The position numbers and the translations under genes were made by a program. The notes under the pieces were generated by a model, which saw only the letters and a program-made list of their open reading frames with translations, did no database searches and had not been told where the DNA came from. 64,000 nucleotides of DNA from Spirosoma fluviale. GTDB lineage: Bacteria; Bacteroidota; Bacteroidia; Cytophagales; Spirosomataceae. The stretch is taken from assembly GCA_945901025.1 (NCBI GenBank), contig CAMDJW010000002.1, forward strand, positions 248,001-312,000. The letters are read 5' to 3'. Shown one piece after another: positions 45,750 to 55,900 of this stretch (positions are counted from its first letter, which is position 1; the number at the start of each line of letters is the position of its first letter).

Positions 45750-46652
45750 TTAATTAAATAATGCTTTGACTACTTTTAAATCGATGGCATGAGCCTGAGC
45801 GGCATCCATCGTTTGAACCGTTTTAGCTTCAAGACACTGCTCGATGACTAAATGGGGTTTAATTTTTTTCCTTTTTAATTCTTTAGCCAAGCGAACATAA
45901 TCGATGTCCCCTTTTCCGGAAAAGGTTTCGGTCCAAATTCCATTGATTGACTGACGAATATGCAAAGCAACAATCCTATTTCCATAGGTTTTCAAAATAT
46001 CAAAAACCGTTTGTTCTGAATTTCCCGAACCTCGATAAACCCAATGCACGTCCATGCAAAAAGCCAGATTTTCGGGTTTTGTATGTTGCAAAACATAATG
46101 AAATTCTCGTGCGTTTTCACGAAACTCAACATCGTGTGTATGATAAGCTAAGGTGATTCCTTTTTGTTTTAATTGACTCCCCAGCAAATTCAGTTTTTCC
46201 ACTTGGCATACTAGTTCCGCATCCGTTTTTGCCACGCCATTTTTTAGCGGACTGGGATTCGTTACGAAGATGTTGGTTCCTTCCGATTTCAATCGATCTG
46301 CGATCGCTAAGATTCGTTGGATCGACAAATCCGCTTCCTTAGGTTCATGTAAAATACTGCCCACATAAATAGAAGGCAGGGCAATCTCATATTTTTTTAA
46401 CGCGGGAATTAGCTTATTTAAATCGGCTACATTTCCGATGGATGGCTCCAAAGCCTTCAAACCTGAACGCGCATAATCTTGGATACATGCATCCCAATCT
46501 TGGCCCCATATTTTTCCCGCTCTTTGGTAAAATGTAATCCAGTTGTATCCGTTGCTTGAAATCACTCTTTGCTCTTGGCCCTCATAAAAAAGCGAGGCTC
46601 CTACCGGTAACATCAGCAAAAATTCGCGTCTGGAAAATGGCTGCGTCATCAT
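45750..46652 (-). CDS. Sugar phosphate isomerase/epimerase, Tat-exported
   Basis: 300 aa AP-endonuclease-2-type TIM barrel (xylose isomerase-like). The twin-arginine motif FSRREFLLMLPVGASLF at residues 6-22 predicts folded export to the periplasm. Metal and substrate residues appear in LAYHTHDVEFRE, FCMDVHWVYRG and KPHLVIEQCLEA. The start overlaps the PhyH gene stop (ATGA). Function: probably epimerises or isomerises a keto sugar used by the neighbouring oxidoreductases, by analogy. Confidence 0.88.
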   Translation of the reverse strand: MMTQPFSRREFLLMLPVGASLFYEGQEQRVISSNGYNWITFYQRAGKIWGQDWDACIQDYARSGLKALEPSIGNVADLNKLIPALKKYEIALPSIYVGSILHEPKEADLSIQRILAIADRLKSEGTNIFVTNPSPLKNGVAKTDAELVCQVEKLNLLGSQLKQKGITLAYHTHDVEFRENAREFHYVLQHTKPENLAFCMDVHWVYRGSGNSEQTVFDILKTYGNRIVALHIRQSINGIWTETFSGKGDIDYVRLAKELKRKKIKPHLVIEQCLEAKTVQTMDAAQAHAIDLKVVKALFN

Positions 46653-47461
46653 TTAATTTGGAGTGTGATTTCTTTTTCTTTCAATAGAAAATCGGCCTGA
46701 TTCACTTCCTTTTTCCCGCTGGCAAGCAAAGCTTCATCGGGCACCATCGACACCGGTGTAATGCAAGAAGTATTTTTTTCCCTGAAAGGAATATTGTGGG
46801 CTAAGTTGTAGGCGGAAATGACAGACCAACGGGCAGTATCCGAAAGATTTGCTTCGGAGCGATGGAGGACATTGGGGTGGAAAAACAGAACGTCTCCCGC
46901 TTTTAATTCACAGTATATAAGGTCGGAAACCTTTTCCGCTTCTTGGACAAAATCCATGTCAGCGCCTTGTTGCTCCCCCGCAAAATGATGCTCAATTCTT
47001 TGCATTTTATGGGTGCCTTTCAAAACTTGCAGGCAGCCATTTTCGATCGTAGCATCCGTCAAAGCAACCATAACCGAAATCATATCTTCGGGATATAAAA
47101 ATCCATTTTTATACCAATATCCATAATCTTGATGCCACTCCCAAGCGCCTCCTACTCGAGGTTCTTTTTGCATCACTTTCGAGTGAAAATGACATACTTC
47201 CCCAGGACCTAAAAGACTTTGTACCCCTTGAACCAGTCGGGCGCAACGAGACATTAAACCGAAAGAATCATCGCCAGCAGTAAACCAAAGCGTTAATTTT
47301 GTTTTCTTTCCGTTTTGATCATTTAAGTCAAATGAATTGTTGACCACAGAGTCATCCGTCGCCACCCCATACAATAAATCAATTTCTGCTTGGCTAAACA
47401 TGCCAGGTATTTGGACATAACCATCTTGATGATAGGAATCGATTTGAGCTTGGGTTAACAT
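46649..47461 (-). CDS. Phytanoyl-CoA dioxygenase (PhyH) family oxygenase
   Basis: 270 aa Fe(II)/2-oxoglutarate oxygenase. Iron ligands are H110 and D112 in WEWHQDYGYW and H200 in NVLHRSEANLS; R211 in ARWSV probably binds 2-oxoglutarate. No signal peptide, so cytoplasmic, while the isomerase partner has a Tat signal. First gene of the three-gene operon; 84 bp separate it from the DUF4038 gene upstream on the same strand. Substrate unknown. Confidence 0.9.
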   Translation of the reverse strand: MLTQAQIDSYHQDGYVQIPGMFSQAEIDLLYGVATDDSVVNNSFDLNDQNGKKTKLTLWFTAGDDSFGLMSRCARLVQGVQSLLGPGEVCHFHSKVMQKEPRVGGAWEWHQDYGYWYKNGFLYPEDMISVMVALTDATIENGCLQVLKGTHKMQRIEHHFAGEQQGADMDFVQEAEKVSDLIYCELKAGDVLFFHPNVLHRSEANLSDTARWSVISAYNLAHNIPFREKNTSCITPVSMVPDEALLASGKKEVNQADFLLKEKEITLQIK

Positions 47462-47545
47462 ACGTGTATAATTAGGTTTAGCGATGCCAAATTAATAAAT
47501 AATATTAGAATTAAATGCGCTGGATGAATTCTTAATTTGGTGTAT

Positions 47546-49309
47546 TTATTTGTTGGGCTGAGCGGTAGTCGCCGAACTATTTCCTGTGGCTGCATTTGCT
47601 GTGGGAGCCATAGGCGCTGTCGCTGAACTTGTTTGTAAAGTGCTCGTCGGCGAAGCCTGAGGTTTTACTTCAGGGACAACGGTGGGCGTAGTCGCAGGAT
47701 TTGCCTGCAAGGTGCTCGTCGACGAAGGTTTGGTTTCAATTGTTCCAGCAGGGGTGCTCGTTGGCGCAGGCGCAGGACTCGCTTGCGCAGGAGTCGTTGC
47801 CGTAGCTTGCGGTTTAGGTTCAACTTTCACTTCGGGGCCCGCCGCGGGGGTGGTTGGCGCGACAGTCGGATTAAGACCCGAACTTGGTTTTGCCTCTGGA
47901 ATTGCTTTAACCTCTGGACTCGGTTTTACTTCTATAGCAGCAGGCTCAGGTTTAACTTCAGGTTTGGGATCTGGCAAAGATTCTAACACCATCACCCAGT
48001 CCAACCCATATCCTTTGGTGGGTGGGGTAAAAGTCTGAATCCCTGTATTGTTGATGTTGTTTTTTGTTGACTTTTCGCCCGTCCTAGGGTTAACCCAAAA
48101 GAAAGCCGATTTTTCACCGGGGATTTGACCCATTTTTAAACGGAAACGTTTTCCTACGCATGAGTACACAAAAACATAGTCTTTTCCACGAGTGGCTTGA
48201 ATACGCTCCCCGGGGGTTTCATCGGACTCAATTAAAATGGATTGGTCTGGGATTCGGTCGAGCATGGATTTAGATTCCATTAGTTCTCGGGCAAATTTCA
48301 TTTGGTTTGCGCCGGGTAAATCTAAGGCAATTTTCCAAGGGAAATGGGGGCCATTGATTCCGACTCGGGTAGAATCATACATTTGCCACACATCATGGCA
48401 GCCATAGGTATGACCAAAAGCTCCTGCAAATAAATCCAAATAGGCATATTTTCTGATGTCGTAGGCACTAGAGGTTCCTAAGTCTTTTGCATTAAAACAA
48501 ACGGGATGATCTTCGTACATCGGTTCGCCGTCGATGATCGGCTTAAAGGGTGCCTTGTTATATAGAGTTGATACTTTTAAATAATGTTCTTGATCTCGGC
48601 AGTGGCCATTTTGAAACATATTGAAATCTAACCATTCACTTTGGTGAAACCATTCGGCAGATCCTAGGGCATTGGGTTGTGGATGAAAACTCATGAGTAC
48701 CTTGTTGGGTCCGCCGGCTCCTGCTGTAACTCCTTCGGCTAAGGCATTCCATATTTCAACTTGCTGGGCATTCTTGGGATTGCGATCCCCACCCATGATC
48801 CAAATCAAATTGGTCTTTTTTTCAAAGCGCTGGCCGATCCCTTTTCCATAGGTATTTGCGTTTTTGGCATTGAAAATTTCTGGGCCTTTTCCCCAGGTCG
48901 ACTTATCCACTTTGTCCCCCCAGGTCGGAAGTAATGCAATGGTCAGGCCAAATTTGCCCGCAATATTGATTAGACTATCTACGTGAGCAAAATATTTTTC
49001 ATTGGGTTTTGTGGGGTCTAAATCGATCAGTGGCAAGTCACCATTGGCATTCGGTGTTTGCAATCCATCCAATTCCGCTAAGGCCACCGCTTGGATCACG
49101 GTAAATCCTTGCTCACTTCTTTTCTTGAAATAATAGGTGGCATCTTCTTTGGAAAGTCGATGAAAAAGTTCCCAGGCAGTATCTCCAAGCCAGAAAAATG
49201 GCTTGCCATCGCGTGTAATAAATCGACGATTTTCGCTTACTTGAAACTGGCCAAAAGTGCTTGTGGACCACGTTAAAATAAAAACAAAAACGAATAATAA
49301 GCGAATCAT
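47546..49309 (-). CDS. DUF4038-type glycoside hydrolase with Pro-rich repeat tail
   Basis: 587 aa from the ATG at 49309 (clean signal MIRLLFVFVFILTWSTSTFGQ; the longer frame starts with TTG). Residues about 22-330 form a DUF4038/apiosidase-like TIM barrel: RFITRDGKPFFWLGDTAWEL, NLIWIMGGDRNPKN, PIIDGEPMYEDHP with a catalytic Glu. A collagen-binding-like beta domain follows (about 350-435, ending DWVMVLESLPDP). The last ~150 residues are a low-complexity Pro/Ala/Thr/Glu/Lys tail with PEVKP repeats, more G+C-rich than the neighbours. Likely cleaves pectin-type side chains, as GH140 does, but only by fold. Confidence 0.86.
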   Translation of the reverse strand: MIRLLFVFVFILTWSTSTFGQFQVSENRRFITRDGKPFFWLGDTAWELFHRLSKEDATYYFKKRSEQGFTVIQAVALAELDGLQTPNANGDLPLIDLDPTKPNEKYFAHVDSLINIAGKFGLTIALLPTWGDKVDKSTWGKGPEIFNAKNANTYGKGIGQRFEKKTNLIWIMGGDRNPKNAQQVEIWNALAEGVTAGAGGPNKVLMSFHPQPNALGSAEWFHQSEWLDFNMFQNGHCRDQEHYLKVSTLYNKAPFKPIIDGEPMYEDHPVCFNAKDLGTSSAYDIRKYAYLDLFAGAFGHTYGCHDVWQMYDSTRVGINGPHFPWKIALDLPGANQMKFARELMESKSMLDRIPDQSILIESDETPGERIQATRGKDYVFVYSCVGKRFRLKMGQIPGEKSAFFWVNPRTGEKSTKNNINNTGIQTFTPPTKGYGLDWVMVLESLPDPKPEVKPEPAAIEVKPSPEVKAIPEAKPSSGLNPTVAPTTPAAGPEVKVEPKPQATATTPAQASPAPAPTSTPAGTIETKPSSTSTLQANPATTPTVVPEVKPQASPTSTLQTSSATAPMAPTANAATGNSSATTAQPNK

Positions 49310-49369
49310 GTAAATCGATTTGGTTTGCAAATTTAGCCCGAATTTACACAATTTATATAAAAATGAATT

Positions 49370-49696
49370 TTAATTTTGGAAGTCGAACCCCTTCAAATCA
49401 AATGTTTCTTCAGGGGAGGTTTGAAAAGCTAACCATTCCTTTTCAAATTGTTTTATCGCCGAGCCCTTCATCTTTTTATACAGACATATACTATTGTCCA
49501 AATCCATTTTCAAACAAATACGAACCTCGTCTAATTCAAATATGATGGTCCATTCGTTTGATTGAATAAAAAAATTAGCTGGTAAAATCCAGGCCTGGCT
49601 ATCATGTATTCGCGTGGGCATACGATATTTTTTTTCTGGATAGGGATTAAAATATAGCCCTGATTCCCACAATTGAATTTGTGTTGTAGTAATCAT
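49370..49696 (-). CDS. Unknown small protein
   Basis: 108 aa, no signal peptide or membrane segment. Features seen: WESGLYFNPYPEKKYRMPTR near the start, an ELDEVRICLKMDLDNS strand pair and a C-terminal WLAFQTSPEETFDLKGFDF. I do not recognise a family. Its ATG is clear and its codon use resembles its neighbours. It sits 60 bp upstream of the DUF4038 gene on the same strand and is divergent from tetR. Confidence 0.55.
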   Translation of the reverse strand: MITTTQIQLWESGLYFNPYPEKKYRMPTRIHDSQAWILPANFFIQSNEWTIIFELDEVRICLKMDLDNSICLYKKMKGSAIKQFEKEWLAFQTSPEETFDLKGFDFQN

Positions 49697-49873
49697 TGAT
49701 TTATTATTTCTACTTATTTGGCGTTAGTTTGCGGAATTAAAACAAAATTTAATTTAAGCTGCATATTGTAATAAAAAGCAACTCAATCTTCCCTTTCTTG
49801 TACTATATCATAAAATGGGTACAAAATAATAAATCTATTAACAGATAAATAATCACAATTGTCATCAAATTTA

Positions 49874-49904
49874 TTCGATTTATTAACACTGTTCATTATA
49901 TTTG
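49874..49904 (+). promoter_or_regulatory. Bacteroidota-type promoter of the tetR efflux operon
   Basis: TTCG (49874-49877; consensus TTTG), then exactly 19 bases, then TATATTTG (49897-49904), a full match to the -7 consensus TAnnTTTG. The tetR ATG follows 17 bases later. The spacer holds a 9-base palindrome AACACTGTT (49885-49893) that could be part of an autoregulatory site. The remaining ~175 bp back to the divergent gene are AT-rich with no other motif. Confidence 0.5.
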
Positions 49905-49921
49905 CAATGTAAATAAAAGCC

Positions 49922-50542
49922 ATGGGGATTTTAGAAAGAAAGGAGAAGCAAAGGGAAGAAATCAGGAAAATGATTTTGGAGGCTTCCATGCAGTTGTTTG
50001 TCAAGGAGGGCTTTGAAAACGTTTCCATTCGGAAAATTGCAGACCTCATAGAATATAGCCCGACTACCCTGTACATTTATTTTAAGGATAAAAATGAAAT
50101 CTTATTTCATCTCTGTGAGATGGGATTCGAGCGAATGATTGCGTCTAATTTGGCACTGGTACAAATTGAAAATCCGATTGACCGACTGTATGTATTGGGT
50201 GAAAATTACATCAATTTTGGTTTAGAGAATCCTGAATATTATGATTTGATGTTCATTCAAAATGCTCCCATGAAAACGATTAGAGAGCAAAATGTGGGTC
50301 ATTGGCCCAACGGAGATGTCGCATTAGAAACCTTAAAACATATTATTCAAGAATGCATGGATAAGAAATTAATTCAAACAGGCGATGTAGCCACGATATC
50401 CATGGCCGTATGGGCGGTTGCCCATGGTCTGGTTTCGTTAGCGATACGCCAACGATTGGAGCGATTAGTAGAACCCGATAAGGTGGTAAAATCCATGCAT
50501 GAGTCGATTAGTTGGATGATTAATACACTGAAAAAAGCCTAA
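49922..50542 (+). CDS. TetR/AcrR-family transcriptional regulator
   Basis: 206 aa. The N-terminal HTH covers about residues 14-60 (ILEASMQLFVKEGFENVSIR, then KIADLIEYSPTTLYIYFKDK). The C-terminal ligand-binding domain is all-helical (WAVAHGLVSLAIRQRLE fits TetR_C-type families). It is first in a four-gene plus-strand operon with a complete tripartite RND pump and so most likely represses it and itself until a drug or metabolite binds. Confidence 0.93.
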   Translation: MGILERKEKQREEIRKMILEASMQLFVKEGFENVSIRKIADLIEYSPTTLYIYFKDKNEILFHLCEMGFERMIASNLALVQIENPIDRLYVLGENYINFGLENPEYYDLMFIQNAPMKTIREQNVGHWPNGDVALETLKHIIQECMDKKLIQTGDVATISMAVWAVAHGLVSLAIRQRLERLVEPDKVVKSMHESISWMINTLKKA

Positions 50543-50546
50543 GAAA

Positions 50547-51902
50547 ATGAAGTTACTATTGCCCTTATTATTTTTGCTATTTCCATTTGCCGTGGCCATG
50601 GGCCAAAAGTCCATTTTGGATGAATACATCGAAATGGGGTTTCAGCAAAATATTGTACTCCAACAAAAATCTATATCGGCGGAAAAGGCCCTTTTGTCTT
50701 TGCAATCTGCACAAAGTCTATATCAGCCAACGCTTGCTTTTCAAGGGGGGTATCAAACGGGTGAAGGAGGTCGAAGCATTTCATTTCCAGTAGGCGATAT
50801 GCTTAATCCGGTATATGCCACGTTAAACCAGTTGACCAAAAGCGCTGCATTTCCTCAAATTAACAATGTAGAAACGAACTTCTTCCCGCGTAATTTCTAC
50901 GATGTTAAATTGACCAGTGTCATGCCCATTTACAATCGGGACATCTCGATCAACAAAGAAATCCAAAGTCAAACATTGGGTATTCAAAAAGCAGACATTC
51001 AAGTATATAAAAGGGAGTTAGCCAAAAACATTAAGATCGCTTATTTAAATTATTTGATGTCCCACAAGGCAATTGGCATCTACCAAAATGGATTGATTTT
51101 GGCCCAAGAAGGCAAAAAAATAAATGAGAAATTATTGGCCAATGGCAAAGGCCTACCCGCCTATATTCTTAGATCGGAAAATGAAATTGCACAGTTGGGC
51201 TCCCAATTATCCGAAGCAGAAAAACAAGCAGAATCTGCCAAAATGTATTTCAATTTTCTCCTAAATCGCGAATTGCTTACGGAGATTAAAACGAATTATA
51301 ATGAGCAAGAAGCGATAGACATTTTGAAAAAAAATCAAATCGCAGAGGTAGATCAAAGAGAAGAATTGAGCATGTTGAAACAGGCCATTTCGTTGCAACA
51401 GTCGGTCGTAAAAATGAATGAAGGTTTTTATTTACCTAAATTAAATGGCTATTTAAACTTAGGTTCGCAATCGTCCAATTGGGATTTTAATCAGAAATCG
51501 ACCTACTATTTATTGGGCATGCAAGTAGACATTCCCATCTTTTCAGGCAAGCGAAATTTGAACAAAATAAAGCAATCGGCGATGGATGTTGACATGGCAA
51601 AAAAATCACTTGACCTAACCAGCAAGCAAGTCAATCTCGCCCTTCAAATCGCACAAAAAAATCTAACACAAACATGGGTTGCTTTCCGAGCAAGTCAGAA
51701 ACAAATTGACGTGGCGAACACCTACCAGAAGTTGATCGACAAAGGATATAAAGAAGGTGTAAATACATACATAGAAACCTTAGATGCAAGAAGTCAATGG
51801 ACCAATGCCCATTTATTATTGAATTTAAATCAATTTAAAATATTAATTGCCGCAGCCCAAGTAGAACGTGAAGCGGCCACCTATCCTTTAAAAAATGACT
51901 AA
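50547..51902 (+). CDS. TolC-family outer-membrane efflux protein
   Basis: 451 aa. Signal peptide ends in AVAMGQ. Two outer-membrane-efflux repeats with long helical hairpins follow: ILDEYIEMGFQQNIVLQQKS and, in the second half, VEREAATYPLKND at the end. Outer-membrane channel of the pump. It starts 4 bp after tetR and its end overlaps the adaptor gene by 8 bp. Confidence 0.93.
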   Translation: MKLLLPLLFLLFPFAVAMGQKSILDEYIEMGFQQNIVLQQKSISAEKALLSLQSAQSLYQPTLAFQGGYQTGEGGRSISFPVGDMLNPVYATLNQLTKSAAFPQINNVETNFFPRNFYDVKLTSVMPIYNRDISINKEIQSQTLGIQKADIQVYKRELAKNIKIAYLNYLMSHKAIGIYQNGLILAQEGKKINEKLLANGKGLPAYILRSENEIAQLGSQLSEAEKQAESAKMYFNFLLNRELLTEIKTNYNEQEAIDILKKNQIAEVDQREELSMLKQAISLQQSVVKMNEGFYLPKLNGYLNLGSQSSNWDFNQKSTYYLLGMQVDIPIFSGKRNLNKIKQSAMDVDMAKKSLDLTSKQVNLALQIAQKNLTQTWVAFRASQKQIDVANTYQKLIDKGYKEGVNTYIETLDARSQWTNAHLLLNLNQFKILIAAAQVEREAATYPLKND

Positions 51903-52950
51903 TATGAATCTGATAAAATACATTTTTTCAAGCTTTGTTTTGATCTTTTTCTTATCGGCCTGCGCTAAGAAAAAAGTGGAAGAAACCAATATGGCTACCG
52001 ATGTGATCCCGGTAAAAGTGATTCAAATAAACCAAGAAGCGGTAGGTCAGTCGATTCATGCCTCCGGTGTTTTTACGACAGAAGACGAGACGTATTTAGG
52101 GTTTAAAATAGGGGGCATTATTCAAAATATTATGGTTAAGGAAGGGGATGCGATCAAAGCGGGCCAATTATTAGCCACGCTAAATTTGACTGAAATAAAG
52201 TCTCAGGTCCAACAAGCACAGATTGGGGTTGAAAAAGCAGAACGTGATTTTAAGCGTGCAGGAAACTTATACAAAGATAGTGTGGCAACTTTGGAACAAT
52301 TCCAAAACAGCAAAACGGCTTTAGATATGGCGAGGCAACAAATTTCAGTATTAAAATTCAATCAGAATTATGCGGAAATCAGGGCCTTGAAATCTGGATA
52401 TGTGTTAAAAAAATTAGCGAATGATGGACAAGTCGTAGGCCCTGGAACACCCATCCTCATGGTCAATGGCACTACAAATAATTGGGTGTTAAAAGTTGGC
52501 CTAAGCGACCAAGACTGGGCATCCGTTTCTATCGGCGATCAAGCTACCGTGACCATTGACACTGAAAAAGATCAAAATTTCTCTGCCACGATTCGGGCAA
52601 AATCAGAAGGAGTGGATCCGATTACGGGCACCTTATGGGTTACGTTAAAAACAAATGGAATCCCTGCCAAAAAGATTGCTTTAGGGATCTTTGGGAAAGC
52701 GAATATCCAGCCTAAGAAAAAAACAAATGCTTGGGTTATTCCATTTGACGCATTGGTAGAGGGAAATGAAAACGAAGGATTTATTTTCATTACCAAAGAT
52801 GAAAAAACAGCTGAAAAAATACGCGTCAAAATCAGTGGCATCGCGCATGGAAAAGTCTATGTCACTCAGGGCCTAGAGGACGTAAAAGGAATCATTACCA
52901 GTGGAAATGCCTATTTAAATGCCGGTTCGGCTATTAAAATAATTCGCTAA
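51895..52950 (+). CDS. RND periplasmic adaptor lipoprotein (HlyD/AcrA type)
   Basis: 351 aa. Lipobox FFLSAC with cysteine near residue 23. Start at 51895 (ATGACTAATATG); the ATG at 51904 is an equal candidate. Lipoyl-like halves appear as GGIIQNIMVKEGDAIKAGQL and ALKSGYVLKKLANDGQVVGP around a helical hairpin, then beta-barrel and proximal domains. Links the inner-membrane RND pump (5 bp downstream) to the TolC channel. Confidence 0.92.
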   Translation: MTNMNLIKYIFSSFVLIFFLSACAKKKVEETNMATDVIPVKVIQINQEAVGQSIHASGVFTTEDETYLGFKIGGIIQNIMVKEGDAIKAGQLLATLNLTEIKSQVQQAQIGVEKAERDFKRAGNLYKDSVATLEQFQNSKTALDMARQQISVLKFNQNYAEIRALKSGYVLKKLANDGQVVGPGTPILMVNGTTNNWVLKVGLSDQDWASVSIGDQATVTIDTEKDQNFSATIRAKSEGVDPITGTLWVTLKTNGIPAKKIALGIFGKANIQPKKKTNAWVIPFDALVEGNENEGFIFITKDEKTAEKIRVKISGIAHGKVYVTQGLEDVKGIITSGNAYLNAGSAIKIIR

Positions 52951-52955
52951 GTAGC

Positions 52956-55900
52956 ATGAAAATATCAAATTACGCCGTAAAAAATTATCAATTTACCCTC
53001 ATCATATTCTTAATGATTGTGGTGGTAGGAATCACGACGGTCCTCACGATGCCACGCGCGGAAGATCCTGAAATGAATGCGCCGCAATTTCCTTTGATTG
53101 TCGTTTATCCGGGAACAAGTCCAGAAGATTTGGAAGAAATGGTGGTCAAGCCCATTGAAAAGAAATTATTTGAATTAGAAGACATAAAACGCGTCAATAC
53201 CACAGTCTCAGACGGAGTGGTCATTATGGGTATTTACTGCAATTATAGCGTGGATGTGGATGAAAAATATAGCGAGCTAGTTCGAGAGATAAATAGTTTG
53301 AGTGCTGTTTTGCCCAAAGATATTGTGAAAATTGACTTGCAAAAAGTCACTCCTACCGGTACGAACATTTTACAAATGGCGCTCGTGTCAAACAATGCAT
53401 CACAGGATAAATTAAAAATCTATTCTGAGCAATTGCAGGAAGATTTGGAAAAAGTCACAGGCCTAAAAAAGATCGAAATCTCTGGTTTGCCTGATCAATT
53501 TGTCAAAGTAGATTTGAATATCGAAAAAATGGCACAAATGATGATTTCGACGGAGCGAGTATTTCAAGCCATTCAAAGTGAGATTGCAAACATTCCTGGA
53601 GGGAATTTAGTCGAAAATAATAAGTCGTTTAACATCAAAACGAGTGGGCAATATCGAAACATTGACGAAATTAAAAATACCGTTGTTTTCGCTTACCAAG
53701 GAAAAAATGTGTTGTTGAAAGATGTGGCTTCCGTTTATTTTAGCTACGGAGCTAATAAGCATGTTACTCGGCTCAATGGGAATCGTTGCGTGTTTGTATC
53801 TGCCGCGTTAAAGGGCAATGAAAATATCGCCAATACTCAAAAGGAATACCTTCCCATCATTGAGAATTTCAAAAAAACCTTGCCTTCGAACATCGATTTG
53901 GTTGTCCATTTTGATCAAGCATACAACGTGAATGAACGCTTAAGTGGCTTGTTCAAAGACTTTCTGATTGCCATCTTACTCGTCGCGATAACGCTTCTGC
54001 CTTTGGGATTGCGGGCGGCATTGGTCGTGATGATTTCCATCCCACTTTCTCTTGCGATTGGAATTATCATGTTGAATTTATTGGGCTATAGCCTAAACCA
54101 ATTAAGTATTGTGGGTTTTGTGGTTGCCTTAGGATTATTAGTCGATGACAGTATTGTGGTTGTTGAAAATATCGAAAGATGGATGCGTGAAGGCCACACA
54201 AGGTTAGAGGCTACTTTAAAGGCCACGAACCAAATTGGCATGGCGGTTTTAGGTTGCACCATTACATTAATTGTCGCCTTTATGCCCCTCGTATTTCTAC
54301 CTGATTCCTCCGGAGATTTTATCAGAAGTCTACCCATGGCGGTTATTTCCTCCATCTTGGCTTCCTTATTAGTTTCCTTAACGGTCGTTCCATTTTTATC
54401 CAGTAGAATCTTGAAAAAACATGAGGGCCATCCGGATGGAAACATTTTTTTAAGAGTCATCAAAAAACTAATCTCAGGGAGTTATTCCAAATTACTGGAC
54501 GTTGCCATTAAAAAACCGGTCATCACGCTTTTAATTGCCTTAGGTATTTTTATTGCCTCCCTTCAACTATTCCCAATCCTGGGTTTTAGTCTTTTCCCCT
54601 CCTCAGAAAAGCCTCAATTTTTAGTCAATATTTTTAGTCCTATGCAGTCCAATATTGCCTATACGGATTCCATTTGCAAAAAGATTGAAAAAGAGCTAAA
54701 ACTGATCCCTGAAGTTCAATATGTATCGGCCAATGTGGGAAAAGGAAACCCAAGAATTTATTATAATGTTATTCCATTAAATGAGCGCAGTGACTATGCT
54801 GGTTTATTTGTGCAGTTAAAAGAAGGGATAGGGGCCGATCGGAAAATTGAAATCATAGACCAACTTAGAAACAAATGGACCCCATATCCAGGTGCGAAGG
54901 TAGAGGTGAAGAACTTTGAACAAGGACCGCCTGTCGTCGCGCCAGTTGAGGTGCGTATTTTAGGAAAAAATATAGATACCCTGCGGATATTAGCCATTAA
55001 AGTCGAAAATTTACTCGCAAAAAATAAGGCAAGTATTTACATCAATAACCCATTAAAAAATCTAAAATCAGATATTCGCGTCGAAATTGACAAAGAAAAA
55101 GCGAGTATGCTGGGTATCCCAACGGTCAGTATCGATCGAATGGTTCGGATGGTTATTTCGGGTTTTGATTTAGGGAAAATGACGGATGACGATGGAAATG
55201 AGTTTACCATTCAGGTTTCCAAACCCCATTCAAATCAACCCGATCTTCGCGTTTTTGATGATTTATATGTCAATAATGTTCAAGGTACTGCGATCCCCTT
55301 GTCACAAGTTGCCCATTTGAAATTAGAAACATCCCCACAAAGCATAAATCATTTCAATAAATCACGCTCGGTTTCCGTCGGCTCATTTGTCAAAAAAGGA
55401 TATCTAAATTCTGAGGTAATCAGTGAGGTGGAGTCCTCATTAAAACAGAATAATTTACCCCAGGGGTACCGCTTCCAAATGGGGGGTGAAGTGGAAAGTA
55501 GAAATGACTCTTTTGGGGGATTTGGTACCATCATTTTAGTCACGATTTTTACTTTTATAGCCGTTTTAATCCTAGAATTTGGGACATTTAAAAGTACGCT
55601 AATTGTTCTTTCCGTCATCCCATTAGGCATTGTAGGGGCCTTATTAGCGCTCTATTTTACTGGAAATTCTATGTCGTTTGTGGCAACCATCGGCATGATT
55701 GCGCTCGCCGGAATTGAGGTAAAAAACACTATTTTGTTGGTCGACTTTACGAACCAATTAAGAAGAGAAGGAATGCCCATGGAAGAAGCGATTCGTGAGG
55801 CTGGAGAGGTTCGGTTTCTGCCCATTATTTTAACAACATTTACGGCTATAGGGGGTTTAATTCCGATCGCTATCTCGACTAATCCGTTGATTTCTCCCTT

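Noticed and set aside
47682..48038. 118-residue Gly/Val-rich frame antisense to the glycosidase tail
   Set aside because: It is the mirror of the Pro/Ala/Thr repeat codons; no start context or family.
49783..50076. 97-residue frame antisense to the start of tetR
   Set aside because: Overlaps the tetR promoter and HTH codons and has no recognisable features.
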